From: Drouetiella hepatica Uher 2000/2452
Lineage (GTDB): Bacteria; Cyanobacteriota; Cyanobacteriia; Elainellales; Elainellaceae
Assembly: GCA_019359505.1 (NCBI GenBank)
Contig: JAHHHD010000010.1
Location: 106,043 to 170,042 of the forward strand
Direction: 5' to 3'
DNA: 64,000 nucleotides
The position numbers and the translations under genes were made by a program. Below the pieces are notes generated by a model, which did not search any database, was not told the DNA's origin, and saw only the letters and a program-made list of their open reading frames with translations. Positions within the stretch are counted from its first letter, which is position 1. Every line of letters starts with the position of its first letter. This document shows, one piece after another, positions 37,038-46,167 of the stretch.

Positions 37038-37275
37038 AAATATTCCTGCTCTTAAACCCAAGGCATTGATTAGGATTTTGGAGCAGGGCGGATGTCAGTT
37101 TCATCGGCAAGGCAAGGGAGATCATAGTCTCTATAGCCGTCAGATTGAAGAGAAGAGATGGATTGTCCCGATCGACATGGGGGCAAGAGAAATGTCACCC
37201 GCTTATGTCTTGAGAATTTTCAGGCAATTTGGTTTTACAGATGAAGAAATTGAGCTTTTGCTGAATAACCGTTAG
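37030..37275 (+). CDS. hicA: HicA-like mRNA interferase toxin
   Basis: 81 aa with the double-stranded RNA-binding fold of HicA: KALIRILEQGGCQFHRQGKGDHSLY (catalytic H32), IVPIDMGAREMSPAYVLRIFRQFGF. HicA cleaves mRNA and is neutralised by HicB. The order here is antitoxin first with an 8-bp overlap. Catalytic His and basic patch are intact, so the toxin is probably functional. Confidence 0.85.
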   Translation: MPKNIPALKPKALIRILEQGGCQFHRQGKGDHSLYSRQIEEKRWIVPIDMGAREMSPAYVLRIFRQFGFTDEEIELLLNNR

Positions 37276-37340
37276 ATTTAGTAAAATCTTCTGAGCCTCA
37301 AATGAATCTATTTTTGTTAAGGCGATCGCCCTATCTAATC

Positions 37341-37424
37341 TCAACTTGCTAAATTCAAATACTGCTGACTGTCAAATGGCATAATAAACGTTCCTTCAGA
37401 AATGTGCTGCCGCAGAAACCGCTC
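37341..37424 (-). pseudogene. Truncated third copy of the 1453/35824 small-protein family
   Basis: The minus strand reads YERFLRQHISEG, TFIMPFDSQQYLN and a stop, clearly matching the C-terminus of the 35824 protein (QRFLQQHVPEG, EFIVLFDSQQYLD). DNA similarity continues to about 37440, then is lost. A TGA precedes the YERFL segment, and the N-terminal half is missing. It points the same way as the intact copy 1.3 kb away. Confidence 0.8.
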
Positions 37425-37886
37425 ATATCATCCATTCCCGATTCAATTGTCGATGCTATTACAATCAGTCCTGCTTCGCCTAATTTGCGCAGCAGTTATG
37501 TTGAAGTTGATGCGGAAGGTAAATCATTACATATCAGAAGCCTCTTAGAATTCGTTAGTCCAGATGATTTAGATGTTTGCGCAAAGGGAACTCGTGACCG
37601 ATTTGGATTTGGTCACGATATGGCTGAGTGTGACTTTGGTCGTTATCTTAAACCAGAGGAAGAACCGTTTGAGGGAGTCCGAATTGGCTATTACTTCAGA
37701 GCATCTTTTAGTGGGATCGAGATTAGCCCTGAAGCATTCGATCGGCTGATGAGCCGCTATTTCACAGTGGTTACTCCCTTTGTTGAGCAGCACTATCCTA
37801 AGATTGCTGCTGAGCCATGGTGGACAGAATTTTTAGAAGACGTTGCGTTCATTAAAACACGCGCCCAGAGCCATTCTATTGTGTAG
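37404..37886 (+). CDS. Hypothetical 160-aa protein
   Basis: The frame is open from 37353, and GTG 37404 is the only plausible start. The first ~12 residues are encoded within the remnant of the 37341 pseudogene, so the original 5' end may have been lost and replaced. From about residue 30 the sequence looks like a folded protein (SYVEVDAEGKSLHIRSLLEFV, FGHDMAECDFGRYLKPEEEPFEGVRIGYYFRASF, ending in a Trp-containing helix). I do not recognise the family. It follows hicBA and could belong to the same accessory cluster. Confidence 0.5.
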   Translation: MLPQKPLISSIPDSIVDAITISPASPNLRSSYVEVDAEGKSLHIRSLLEFVSPDDLDVCAKGTRDRFGFGHDMAECDFGRYLKPEEEPFEGVRIGYYFRASFSGIEISPEAFDRLMSRYFTVVTPFVEQHYPKIAAEPWWTEFLEDVAFIKTRAQSHSIV

Positions 37887-38096
37887 CCGTAACACATTTA
37901 GGTATAGCTGAAGCTGTTAGAAGAGAAGCTACATAGCTTTTCATTAGGGCAGATAAAGGAAATATACTGGTAGAAAGTTCAAAAATACTCACGCTTTATC
38001 CAAAGTTGAGTGATGCAGAGATTTTGGGCGGAACGGATTGGCTATGATGCCATGCATGCGATCGGGGGTTTATTAATCAGAACGGTACGGTGATAT
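37887..38096. other. Intergenic region before the cupin gene
   Basis: About 210 bp without a supported gene. A stretch at 38000-38060 reads like part of an old coding sequence in places but carries no complete frame. Confidence 0.4.
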
Positions 38097-38528
38097 ATGG
38101 ATGTTGTTGAAAATATCGAACTAGCGCAAGATGGCGAAATTGTGACTGTTCATCCGACTCAAGAAGTGATGACGCGCCAGAAATTGCCCTACTTCTTTGG
38201 CATCTCAGGCACGACGGCAGGCACAACTGGAATTTCGATGAATCTTGTGGTGATTCCGCCGGGAGCCTCGGCAGAACCGCATTTTCATAGAGACTATGAG
38301 ACAGCAATTTATATTCTCAAGGGTCGGGTAGAAACGCGCTACGGCAAAGGACTACGGCGATCGATCATCCACACCGCCGGGGATTTTCTCTTCATCCCGG
38401 CAGGCGTACCGCATCAGCCCCATAACCTCAGTGACACCGAAGCAGCGGAAGCGATCGTGGCTCGAAATGACGCGAATGAGCAGGAGAACGTGGTGCCCTA
38501 CGATCCGCTAGTCGATGAGACCGCTTGA
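38097..38528 (+). CDS. Cupin domain protein
   Basis: 143 aa with both cupin motifs: G(A)SAEPHFHRDYETAIYILKGRVETRYG (two His and one Glu for metal) and GDFLFIPAGVPHQPHNL. Small stand-alone cupins are metal-dependent enzymes or sugar/small-molecule binders. The substrate is not predictable. It ends near the polymorphic-looking repeat before ccs1. Confidence 0.88.
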   Translation: MDVVENIELAQDGEIVTVHPTQEVMTRQKLPYFFGISGTTAGTTGISMNLVVIPPGASAEPHFHRDYETAIYILKGRVETRYGKGLRRSIIHTAGDFLFIPAGVPHQPHNLSDTEAAEAIVARNDANEQENVVPYDPLVDETA

Positions 38529-38560
38529 GGCATAGTGATGAGTCAAGTAAGAGTTGGCGA

Positions 38561-38650
38561 GTAGATGAGTGGATGAGTGGATGAGTGGATGAGAGTTTCC
38601 CATCTACCCATTCACCCATCTACCCATTCACCCATTCACCCATCCACCCG
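38561..38650. repeat. Tandem GGATGAGT repeats facing inverted CCATTCACCC repeats
   Basis: Left side: several GATGAGTG units in tandem. Right side: CCATTCACCCAT/CTACCCATTCACCC units in the complementary sense. Together they make a large imperfect hairpin between the convergent cupin and ccs1 genes. It may act as terminator and looks prone to slippage. Confidence 0.75.
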
Positions 38651-40030
38651 TCAGTTAATTATTGGCACACCACCCGGCGCATCTGTAAATTGATCCAGCA
38701 GGGCAATCATTTCGCGCTCAAAAGTGACCTGGGCGCGATTGGTTTTGCCGCCGATATAGAAGCCCTCCGAGGTTTGCAATGCCCAAATCTGCGAGTGGGA
38801 AACATAGCTCATCAACACCCCCAGCATCATTAGCCCAAAGCCGCCATAGACCAGCGGAATACCGGGATCGGCTTTGATTTGCAAGCCCGTACTGCCGACC
38901 ACTTCCGCGATCGCCAACGTCACCCCATTTACCTCGGTAGACATACCCTGCCGCACGGTGGAAACCAGCTTACCCGCTTTGTCGTAGATCAGCAAAATCC
39001 CTTGCAGATCTTTGGCAACCACCGAAATGCCGTCGCTCAGATCGGGTTTGGTGGGTACCCAGGTGCCCCAGAGCCGACCGCCGCCTGTCTTCAGCTCCGC
39101 CATGGGCAGCTCTAGAGTAGGGCTATTGTTGATGCGAAACCGAACGGCAGCGATCGCCCAATCTGCTTGGTACAGCGTCACACCCTTGTGGCGTAACGGC
39201 TTGTTGACATGAATCGTCTGGCGGTCAACCTCTTCCCCTGCCTGATCCAGCACCGACAGATCGGAATAGAACTGATCGATCGTACCCTTAGGCGTGTAGT
39301 CAATCCAGAAGCGATTCACCTTCACCGACCAGTCTTTGGGAATTTGCGAAGCGGCAAATGGCCCTGCATCGAAAATATTGCGAATCTGAAAGGTTTCGCC
39401 GCTGGGAACCATCTCCTGAGCAAAAAAGCCTGTCATGGAGCCGACGATCGCTCCCACCAATGTAATCAGCATTGCCGCATGAACGACGATCGGCCCAATT
39501 CGCCCCACTAGACCTTTGTGGGCGTACAGCTTATCACCTTCCTGGAAAATCCTGTAGCGGCGCTTTTGCAAGAGAGGAATCAGAGCATCCAGCGAGCCTT
39601 GGGGCAATTCTGCGCTCAGCGCCATTTTTTGAAATTGACGCGGCTGGCTGTAGAAATTCCAGGTGCGCGAAAACCAGCGCAGAGCCGTGAGCTGTCGCTT
39701 AAAGGTGCAGGTCGTGAGACTTGCTCCAAACAGGATCAGAATCGCCAAAAACCACCAGGTGCGATAGACATGATCTAGCCCAATGGTCAGGACTACTTTC
39801 CAGGTCAAGAATCCAAACAGAGCCGGATTTTCGGGATAGTTGGTCTGATAAAACTCCTGAGTCTGTCCTTGTTCAATCACCGTGCCTGAGATGCTGAAAA
39901 CCGCGATCGCCAGCAGCAGAAAGATAGCTAGGCGCAAATCCGCCAGCAGGGGCACTAGCTCTCGTTTGAAGTAGTACTGAAGCGATCGAGAGAGGCTAAA
40001 CGATGGCTCGGAGACAGGCTTAAAGGTCAT
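38651..40030 (-). CDS. ccs1: Cytochrome c biogenesis protein Ccs1 (ResB)
   Basis: 459 aa from ATG 40030. The frame extends to a TTG at 40063, but that lies inside repeat A4. Membrane segments near residues 25-45, 80-100, 145-165 and 410-430 enclose a large lumenal domain. [22 protein letters not shown] and GTVIEQGQ are family motifs. Ccs1 pairs with CcsA in System II heme export and attachment for cytochromes f, c6 and c550. ccdA lies upstream on the same strand. Confidence 0.94.
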   Translation of the reverse strand: MTFKPVSEPSFSLSRSLQYYFKRELVPLLADLRLAIFLLLAIAVFSISGTVIEQGQTQEFYQTNYPENPALFGFLTWKVVLTIGLDHVYRTWWFLAILILFGASLTTCTFKRQLTALRWFSRTWNFYSQPRQFQKMALSAELPQGSLDALIPLLQKRRYRIFQEGDKLYAHKGLVGRIGPIVVHAAMLITLVGAIVGSMTGFFAQEMVPSGETFQIRNIFDAGPFAASQIPKDWSVKVNRFWIDYTPKGTIDQFYSDLSVLDQAGEEVDRQTIHVNKPLRHKGVTLYQADWAIAAVRFRINNSPTLELPMAELKTGGGRLWGTWVPTKPDLSDGISVVAKDLQGILLIYDKAGKLVSTVRQGMSTEVNGVTLAIAEVVGSTGLQIKADPGIPLVYGGFGLMMLGVLMSYVSHSQIWALQTSEGFYIGGKTNRAQVTFEREMIALLDQFTDAPGGVPIIN

Positions 40031-40055
40031 GAATTCAGACAACTCGTACAGGTTT

Positions 40056-40150
40056 TGTAGCAACCGCTAGGGCGGTTAGGGCGGGGACATTTTGGGTGGG
40101 GCGCGCAGCGCCCCACCCAAAATGTCCTAAGCAAACTGGCGACATCTACA
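40056..40150. repeat. Family A palindromic element, copy A4
   Basis: Starts TGTAGCAACCGC and ends GGCGACATCTACA, with the GGACATTTTGGGTGGGGCGCG hairpin split by a GCA loop. It lies between ccdA and ccs1, within their presumed operon. Confidence 0.85.
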
Positions 40151-40184
40151 TCTATCTACATCCATAGTCTAGAAATTATCGTAC

Positions 40185-40928
40185 CTAAACAGCGCCAGAG
40201 GGAAACAGGCGAATCAGCAGGGTAAACACGCCGAAACCCACCAGCAGCGCACCGCTAGCGGGGGTGATCCAGCTAGACCAGCGCCGTAGCTCCAGCAATT
40301 TTTTAATGGAAGCGGTAAAAGTTCCTGCCAAGATCAGCGGAGCCACATAGCCCGCCGTGTAGGAAATCAGCAGCACTCCGCCCAGGATGGGATCTTGGGT
40401 CGTGGATGTCCATGCCAGCAGCGTTGCCAAAACGGGCGTGCTGCATGGCGACGCAACCAAACCAAACGTTAGCCCAATCAAATACGATCGCACTCCCTCC
40501 GGTAAATCTTTGGAGATCCAGTCCATGCCGCCCCAGCTTGGCAGTCTCAGGGGCAGGGCATCCAGGAGATTTAGCCCCATGAGGATGGCGATCGCACTCA
40601 CCACAATGGGCAAACCAATGCCCACCTGACCGTAGATTTTTCCTGCGATCGCTGCCAGAATTCCCAATGCCGCCAAAGTTGTCGCTAGTCCTAGCGAAAA
40701 CCAGGTGGACTGCGCCGCTGCCTGGAGCCGAGTTTTTGCCTCATAGCCGCCGATATAGCCGATCGTGATCGGCAGCATGGAGAGCATACAGGGGGTAAGG
40801 CTGGTCAGCAACCCTGCCAAAAAGATAATGCCCACACTGGCAGGGGTGAGATGGGTAAGCTGTGTGGCGACTAGCGCATCAGCAAAATGCCCCAGCTTGT
40901 AGAGTTGAAATTGAATGGCTTCGAGCAT
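40185..40928 (-). CDS. ccdA: Cytochrome c biogenesis protein CcdA
   Basis: 247 aa from ATG 40928 (an upstream ATG at 40964 is less likely). Six membrane segments; SLTPCMLSMLPITIGYI and VASPCSTPVLATLLAWTS each carry the Pro-Cys pair that shuttles electrons across the thylakoid or plasma membrane. CcdA keeps apocytochrome heme-site cysteines reduced for the Ccs1-CcsA ligase. Upstream of ccs1 on the same strand. Confidence 0.95.
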   Translation of the reverse strand: MLEAIQFQLYKLGHFADALVATQLTHLTPASVGIIFLAGLLTSLTPCMLSMLPITIGYIGGYEAKTRLQAAAQSTWFSLGLATTLAALGILAAIAGKIYGQVGIGLPIVVSAIAILMGLNLLDALPLRLPSWGGMDWISKDLPEGVRSYLIGLTFGLVASPCSTPVLATLLAWTSTTQDPILGGVLLISYTAGYVAPLILAGTFTASIKKLLELRRWSSWITPASGALLVGFGVFTLLIRLFPSGAV

Positions 40929-41009
40929 GATCCCTTGAACAGAATAGAAGAGAGTACAAGACATACCCTCCTCTATTCTATTGCAGTCGATCGCCCTCTA
41001 CTGATGCCT

Positions 41010-41939
41010 TCAATGGGTCTTGTCCTGTAGTCCTTCCAAATACTCCTTCAGCACATCTCGAATAGGCGCTAGGCTTTTATAAATCTGCATATTAGGAGGA
41101 ATCTGGTCGAGCGTCGCATTCAGACCCACAGCGGCAGTAGGGTGTTGTTTGAGCAGCGATAGAGGATAAACATACGTGCGAATTGTAAACAAGATTGCCT
41201 GAGTTCTAGGAAGTCGCCGCAGGGTTTGTCGTTCTACTCGAATCCACAGATTCTCTCCGGCTGTGTCGGCTGTCACTCCAGCAGGGTCGATTCGATGGAT
41301 ATGATTTCCTAAAAACAATTCTGGAGTGTTAGTGATACTCCAATTCATCCGATAGCCGGGATTTTCAGGTCGAAGGCGATCGAAATAAACGCTGACTGGA
41401 TGCTGTAGTTTTGGGGAATACCCAGGAACTGGCTCATGAATAGGGGTGAGCGATCGCCCCAACTTGTCATGGAGTCGCCAGTGGGATGGAAAACTCAGGG
41501 AAGCTGCGCCTAAAATATAGCCGTCCTCACCGGACAGCATTAGACATAGATCTTCTTGCACCAATCGCCCCGCCAAGTCAAGAGGTGCGCCGACGAAATC
41601 TGTCGGATGCCAGGTTTCTTGGGTCAGTCGATTAATCACGGTTCCTGCTACTCGCTGAAAGTAGGTTGGAAAATGCTGAGTTAAATGTTCCAGCAGTAAA
41701 TCCAGCACCTCCTGTTGGGCTGCCTCACTTCCTGGGATACTGGCAAACACGTCACTGGGGCATTCTGTCCGTAGCTCCGCCTTACGCTGCAAATAGGGTA
41801 CAAACTCTTCATCAATTTGTATCCAATCTTCTAAATGCAGTACTTTTAATCCCAGGCTCAAGCGCCATTGCCCTTCGCTAAAGGGAAGATAAATAAGCTT
41901 GCTTGCTTCACAGCTGATTATTTCAGAATCAACCCTCAC
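41010..41939 (-). CDS. DUF3445 heme-dependent oxidative N-demethylase-like protein
   Basis: 309 aa, GTG start. DUF3445 features: LPFSEGQWRLSLGLKVL, LMLSGEDGYILGAASLSFPSHW, KLGRSLTPIHEPVP, and ENLWIRVERQTLRRLPRTQAILFTIRTYVYPL. Characterised members are heme enzymes with a PAS-like fold that demethylate small amines oxidatively. The substrate here is unknown. It lies 80 bp upstream of ccdA on the same strand, so it may share transcripts with the cytochrome maturation genes. Confidence 0.85.
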   Translation of the reverse strand: MRVDSEIISCEASKLIYLPFSEGQWRLSLGLKVLHLEDWIQIDEEFVPYLQRKAELRTECPSDVFASIPGSEAAQQEVLDLLLEHLTQHFPTYFQRVAGTVINRLTQETWHPTDFVGAPLDLAGRLVQEDLCLMLSGEDGYILGAASLSFPSHWRLHDKLGRSLTPIHEPVPGYSPKLQHPVSVYFDRLRPENPGYRMNWSITNTPELFLGNHIHRIDPAGVTADTAGENLWIRVERQTLRRLPRTQAILFTIRTYVYPLSLLKQHPTAAVGLNATLDQIPPNMQIYKSLAPIRDVLKEYLEGLQDKTH

Positions 41940-42011
41940 GATTTCCCCATTGTCTTCATAGGTGCGTCAGGTCAGCTAATTCATCCCTCGATCGAGCAGG
42001 TTAAAGAAAAG

Positions 42012-42641
42012 CTACTCCAGCAGCGTCCCCTTTAGGCAAGCCCCGACACAGTTTGCACCAGTGACGATCGCCCCTTCTAGCTCAGCGCACAAAAGATTTG
42101 CCCCCGTCAGATTTGCCCCTGCTAGATTTGCTCCTCGCAAGTCCGCCTCTTCTAAATTAGCTTCACTCAAAATTGCCCCTTGGAGATCGGCTTGCGCCAG
42201 ATTTGCCCCCGCCAAATTGGCGCCATTCAGATTTGCCCCCCGCAAATCAGCCCCCCGCAGATCCACCCGCTGCAAGTTTACGCCCATCAAATTTGCACCA
42301 CTCAAAAATGCCCCTGCCAGCGTCGTGTGAGCCAGCCGAGACTGCATCAAGTTCGCCCCCCGCAAATTTGCGCCTCGCAGATCCGATTCCCGCAAATCTG
42401 CCTGCATCAGAGTTGCTCCCAAGAAATTGGCGCGCAGGTCAGCCTGCCGCAGCTGACAGCCTAGCAGACTGGAGCCATCCAAATTTGCACCGTTCAAATT
42501 TGCGCCATTCAACATCGCGCCGTTTAGCATGGCACCCGCTAAATTGACGCGGCTGAGATTGCACTGCGAGAGATCTTCGTCTTCCAGATTGGCTCCTGCT
42601 AGATGCTTGAGTCTACCCGCTCGAATTGCCTCAATGTCCAT
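42012..42641 (-). CDS. Cytosolic pentapeptide-repeat protein
   Basis: 209 aa, nearly all A(N/D)LxG repeats, about 38 in a row, giving a long quadrilateral beta helix. No signal peptide. Start ATG 42641 overlaps the end of the DICT/HD gene by 11 bp, so translation is coupled. Such proteins may act as scaffolds or DNA mimics. The tight coupling suggests it is a partner of the sensor protein. Confidence 0.88.
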   Translation of the reverse strand: MDIEAIRAGRLKHLAGANLEDEDLSQCNLSRVNLAGAMLNGAMLNGANLNGANLDGSSLLGCQLRQADLRANFLGATLMQADLRESDLRGANLRGANLMQSRLAHTTLAGAFLSGANLMGVNLQRVDLRGADLRGANLNGANLAGANLAQADLQGAILSEANLEEADLRGANLAGANLTGANLLCAELEGAIVTGANCVGACLKGTLLE

Positions 42642-44076
42642 GGGTTTTCTCTACTGTGCTTGTGATTGAATTGCCGCCATACGCAATCTGGATATTTTCC
42701 TGAGAGTAGGAATCCAGCAGCCACAGACCCGAAGCAATTTTGGGCATGGCAACTGGCAAACTTAACCCCTGCTGAAGCGCTGTTACCAGCAAGCCCAGAG
42801 CCTCCACTAGCTTGGGATCCCAGCGATCGCCCTGCTGCACCTGGCAGTCCGCCAGCGCTGCCACCAAAGCTTCCTCTAGGGGCAGGTCGCGATGCTCGAC
42901 CACTCGCCGCTGAAATTCTGCCACCAGCCCCAAAATTCGAGACTCGATCGGGATGCCATCTCCGGCTAATCTGGCGGGCAGCCCCGCACCGTTCCACCAT
43001 TCCGACTGGTGGGTGAGAATGGTGGCGATCGCGCTCAGCCGCTGCATCCGACGCAAAACCTGAATGCCAGGAACGAGAGGACAGTAGGGAGCTTGGTCGG
43101 GCGATTCTGCCGAGTCGCTGACCGAAGTGACAGAACTCAAAACGCGATCGTAGGACTGTAGGAGCGCGATACGATGCAGCAAACCTGCTAGCCGCAACCG
43201 ATGGAGTTGCCAGGAAGGTAAATCCAGCAACTGCCCCATTGCCTCAGACAATGCCGCCACCTCTGCCGCCACCATGGGGTTGCTAATATCCGTCTGATCG
43301 ATGAGCTGTGCTACTCGCAGAAAAGCTTGCAGTTCGTTTGAGGTCAGGTTGTTGTCCAGTGAGGAAGTGGGCAAGAGCTGCGCCAGCGGCGAAGTCGTCT
43401 CACGGGTTTGCAAATAATCCACCACACGAGAGACGATGTCTCCCATATGTTCGACGGTCGGGACACTGCAAAACGCGCCTTGAACCAGAGGCGCCATCTC
43501 CTCGACCTGAGTTTTTAAGCGCTGCTGCAAAGCCGGATTGTAGCGCCCTACATGCTCCACCAACAGCTCAACTGTTTCTAAAACTAGGGCAGGTTCAAAC
43601 GTCCAGAGTCCGTAAAATTTCCGCTCCAAATCTTCTGTTGGAAAACCCGCAACTCCATAGTCGGCTTCAGATAGCTCCTGACACAGCACCATTGCCGTGT
43701 AGTTGGGCGATAAGATGACCAAGTGCCATTCCTGTGCCACCGGATCAGCTTCTTCCAAACTCACCAACGCCACATTCGATCGCTGGCTGGTCGGGTGATC
43801 GCCAAAGCCGCCGTCTGGTGCCGCCAAAATCACGATCTGACGCGATCGCCCCGCAATTTCGCCATAGCGATCGGCTTCTTCTAGATACCATTTGCCCCGC
43901 TGAAAGGCGGTAATCATCAGCGGCGAATAGTCTGCATCCAGAATCGCGTCTTCCAGGGCATGACAGAGAGCCACCAGCGTATTTTTGTAATACACCCCAA
44001 AATTCAGAGGCGGTTTATCAGGATGATGGGTCAGGTGGGCCGATCGCAGCTTGTCGAGAATAGAGCCTTCTAGCAT
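42631..44076 (-). CDS. DICT-domain sensory protein with HD-type C-terminal domain
   Basis: 481 aa. The N-terminal ~240 residues match the DICT sensory domain found in cyanobacterial signalling proteins (FGVYYKNTLVALCHALED, AFQRGKWYLEEADRY, VALVSLEEADPVAQEWHLVILSPNYTAMVLCQEL). Residues about 255-460 resemble an HD-GYP/HD-related domain (LLHRIALLQSYDR, ILTHQSEWWNGAGLPARLAGDGIPIESRILGLVAEFQRRV), but the classical HD pair is degenerate. It may sense a small signal without cleaving c-di-GMP. Followed by an overlapping pentapeptide gene. Confidence 0.8.
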   Translation of the reverse strand: MLEGSILDKLRSAHLTHHPDKPPLNFGVYYKNTLVALCHALEDAILDADYSPLMITAFQRGKWYLEEADRYGEIAGRSRQIVILAAPDGGFGDHPTSQRSNVALVSLEEADPVAQEWHLVILSPNYTAMVLCQELSEADYGVAGFPTEDLERKFYGLWTFEPALVLETVELLVEHVGRYNPALQQRLKTQVEEMAPLVQGAFCSVPTVEHMGDIVSRVVDYLQTRETTSPLAQLLPTSSLDNNLTSNELQAFLRVAQLIDQTDISNPMVAAEVAALSEAMGQLLDLPSWQLHRLRLAGLLHRIALLQSYDRVLSSVTSVSDSAESPDQAPYCPLVPGIQVLRRMQRLSAIATILTHQSEWWNGAGLPARLAGDGIPIESRILGLVAEFQRRVVEHRDLPLEEALVAALADCQVQQGDRWDPKLVEALGLLVTALQQGLSLPVAMPKIASGLWLLDSYSQENIQIAYGGNSITSTVEKTHGH

Positions 44077-44141
44077 GGAACGTTAGGGAGTAAAAGGGAA
44101 TTAAAAGAGATTCGTTAAAGCAGGTACAGCGAAAACAGGTT

Positions 44142-45797
44142 CTAGACTGAAACTAGGGCTTTAGGTGAAACGGGCGCACTCAGAGCCTCTTCCAGCGGAG
44201 CTACGCCCAGTTTTTGCTCCAGGATTCGCATCACCTCGCGCCCAAAATCGTTGGGGTTTTGCTCCCAGGCTTGCAGACAAACCTCGCCAAAGAAAGAGCC
44301 GAGCGGCTCCGGATTCCACAGCAGCTTTTTCGCCGTCCAGGGCATGACGCTCATGGGATTGTATCCCGGCTTAATGATTTTCTTGCCAAACGCATAGTCT
44401 TCTAAGTGCGTGTGGGGCTGCAAGCCGATGAAGAAAATGGCGGGTTCCACCTTGTCGGCTCCAAAAATCCTCTCTAGCTCTCGGTGGTAGGCGATCGTCT
44501 GGCGAATGGTAGTAAAGGTTTCGTCGATGACATTAAACGAGTAGTTGACAGACACTATATCGTTGAATCCCGCCGCCTTCAAATCGCGACAGTTTTGCAA
44601 GACGGTTCGCAAGTTGTAGCCCATGCGCATCTTGCGAATCAGCTCCTGCGATCCGCTGGTAATGCCGATCTCAAAGTAGTTCATGCCTGTTTTCACCATC
44701 AGGTCGCACAGCTCTGGAGTCAGATTGTCTGCCCGGATGTAAGCCGCCCAGTGGATATCATTCATGCCTGTCTCTAGAATTTTCTTCAGCAGCTCGATCG
44801 CATCCTCCATGAACCGCCGTGCCGGGATGAACTGAGCATCAGTAAACCAGAAGTTTCTCATGCCGCGATCGTAGAGCTGCTGCATCTCCTTAACGACTTC
44901 CTCTGCCGGATTAATGCGAACTTGCTTGCCCTCTACCACCGTGTAGACGCAGTAGCAGCAGTTGTGGGGACAGCCGCGCTTGGTTTGTACCCCTATATAA
45001 AAGTCACCCCCCTGCAAGTAATACTCAAAATCTGACCAGATTTGGGCAATGTAGTCATAGTTGCAAGCCGATTTTTCTAGGGGCGTGGGCTGCTCATGGA
45101 TGAGGCGATCGCGGGGCTGATCTTCACCTACCACATAGCAGCGCTCACCCGAAACATCCTCGCCGCGCAGCAGCTTCTCCAGCAGCGTTTCGCCCTCGCC
45201 GACTGAGACGATCGATCCTTTGGGTAAAATTTTACCCATCTGCTCATAGAAGACGCTAACCGCGCCGCCGCCTACAATGAGTCGAGCCTCTGGACGATAG
45301 CGTCGGGCGCGCTTTAGACCTCGACGAATTAAGCCCAAATTTCGCCATAGCTCGTCGTAATAAGATATTGCCATCCGCAAGCCGCCCAGTGCGCCGCGCA
45401 GCTTCAGCAGCGGATCGCGGGCATAGAAAAGCTCAAAGGCGTTTTGTAGCGGGTTGCCGCCTCGTCCACCCACAGGCGCATAAATTTGAATATCTCGCCA
45501 GGAAAACACTAGCAGCGTCGGGCGAAACTGATCGATGGAGCGATCGAGCGCCGCATTAAAATCTAACGGCGGAACTGTGCCCAGATCGAGAATCTGCTGC
45601 TCAATCGCCGGAAATAGCTTGTGGACATGATCCGCCAAATAAACGACCCCGATCGGGAAAATGGGGTTGCAAGGCAAGCGAACGTAGAGAATGCGATCGC
45701 CTGCCTTTCCCAACGAGACATTTCCCAGCGAGGTTTTTTCCAGTGGGTCAATTCTGGATAGACGACTCAATTGACTCTGATTGGCTTGCAAGCTCAT
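44142..45797 (-). CDS. B12-binding-type radical SAM protein
   Basis: 551 aa. The N-terminal ~240 residues are a B12-binding-like Rossmann region without a clear DxHxxG, so it may not bind cobalamin. C276-x3-C280-x2-C283 (GCPHNCCYC) is the 4Fe-4S/SAM site, followed by a TIM-like region (WFTDAQFIPARRF, IHWAAYIRADNLTPEL, NYFEIGITSGSQELI). An ~80-residue tail follows. It belongs to a set widespread in cyanobacteria, but the reaction is unknown to me. Single gene, ATG 45797. Confidence 0.82.
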   Translation of the reverse strand: MSLQANQSQLSRLSRIDPLEKTSLGNVSLGKAGDRILYVRLPCNPIFPIGVVYLADHVHKLFPAIEQQILDLGTVPPLDFNAALDRSIDQFRPTLLVFSWRDIQIYAPVGGRGGNPLQNAFELFYARDPLLKLRGALGGLRMAISYYDELWRNLGLIRRGLKRARRYRPEARLIVGGGAVSVFYEQMGKILPKGSIVSVGEGETLLEKLLRGEDVSGERCYVVGEDQPRDRLIHEQPTPLEKSACNYDYIAQIWSDFEYYLQGGDFYIGVQTKRGCPHNCCYCVYTVVEGKQVRINPAEEVVKEMQQLYDRGMRNFWFTDAQFIPARRFMEDAIELLKKILETGMNDIHWAAYIRADNLTPELCDLMVKTGMNYFEIGITSGSQELIRKMRMGYNLRTVLQNCRDLKAAGFNDIVSVNYSFNVIDETFTTIRQTIAYHRELERIFGADKVEPAIFFIGLQPHTHLEDYAFGKKIIKPGYNPMSVMPWTAKKLLWNPEPLGSFFGEVCLQAWEQNPNDFGREVMRILEQKLGVAPLEEALSAPVSPKALVSV

Positions 45798-46167
45798 AGG
45801 ACAAGTTTGTGGATAGAGAAGCTGGAGAGCGCTAACGATCGCAGCGGTCTGCCCGTTAGCCAGATTTTGATGCTAGTTGAACTTGAAAACCTACTGCCGT
45901 GTATTTAGAGAATTATGAAATTTAGATTCATATAACTTCACGATACCACTGAGTTTCTTGACCTGCATGAAAGATTCTTTAGCGGGCTGCACAAACTAGG
46001 GATTGCAATACAGATTGAGAAGTCGGCACGTAAAAATCTATTCATTTTGCTCTGATGAGTTCAAAATTGAAGCCGAACGTTGGTAGTCGCTTTTACAACT
46101 ACTGGGGATCGGGGAATGCTAGGGTCTAGATATAACAAGCTCACAAAGCTAAGGCTCCTGCATCGTT
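45798..46167. promoter_or_regulatory. Divergent intergenic region between the radical SAM and DUF1830 genes
   Basis: About 370 bp with no supported gene. It should carry promoters for both flanking genes. No operator or stable hairpin stands out. Confidence 0.4.

Noticed and set aside
38561..38650. Possible CRISPR array
   Set aside because: Repeats are contiguous 8-12-bp units with no unique spacers and no cas genes nearby.
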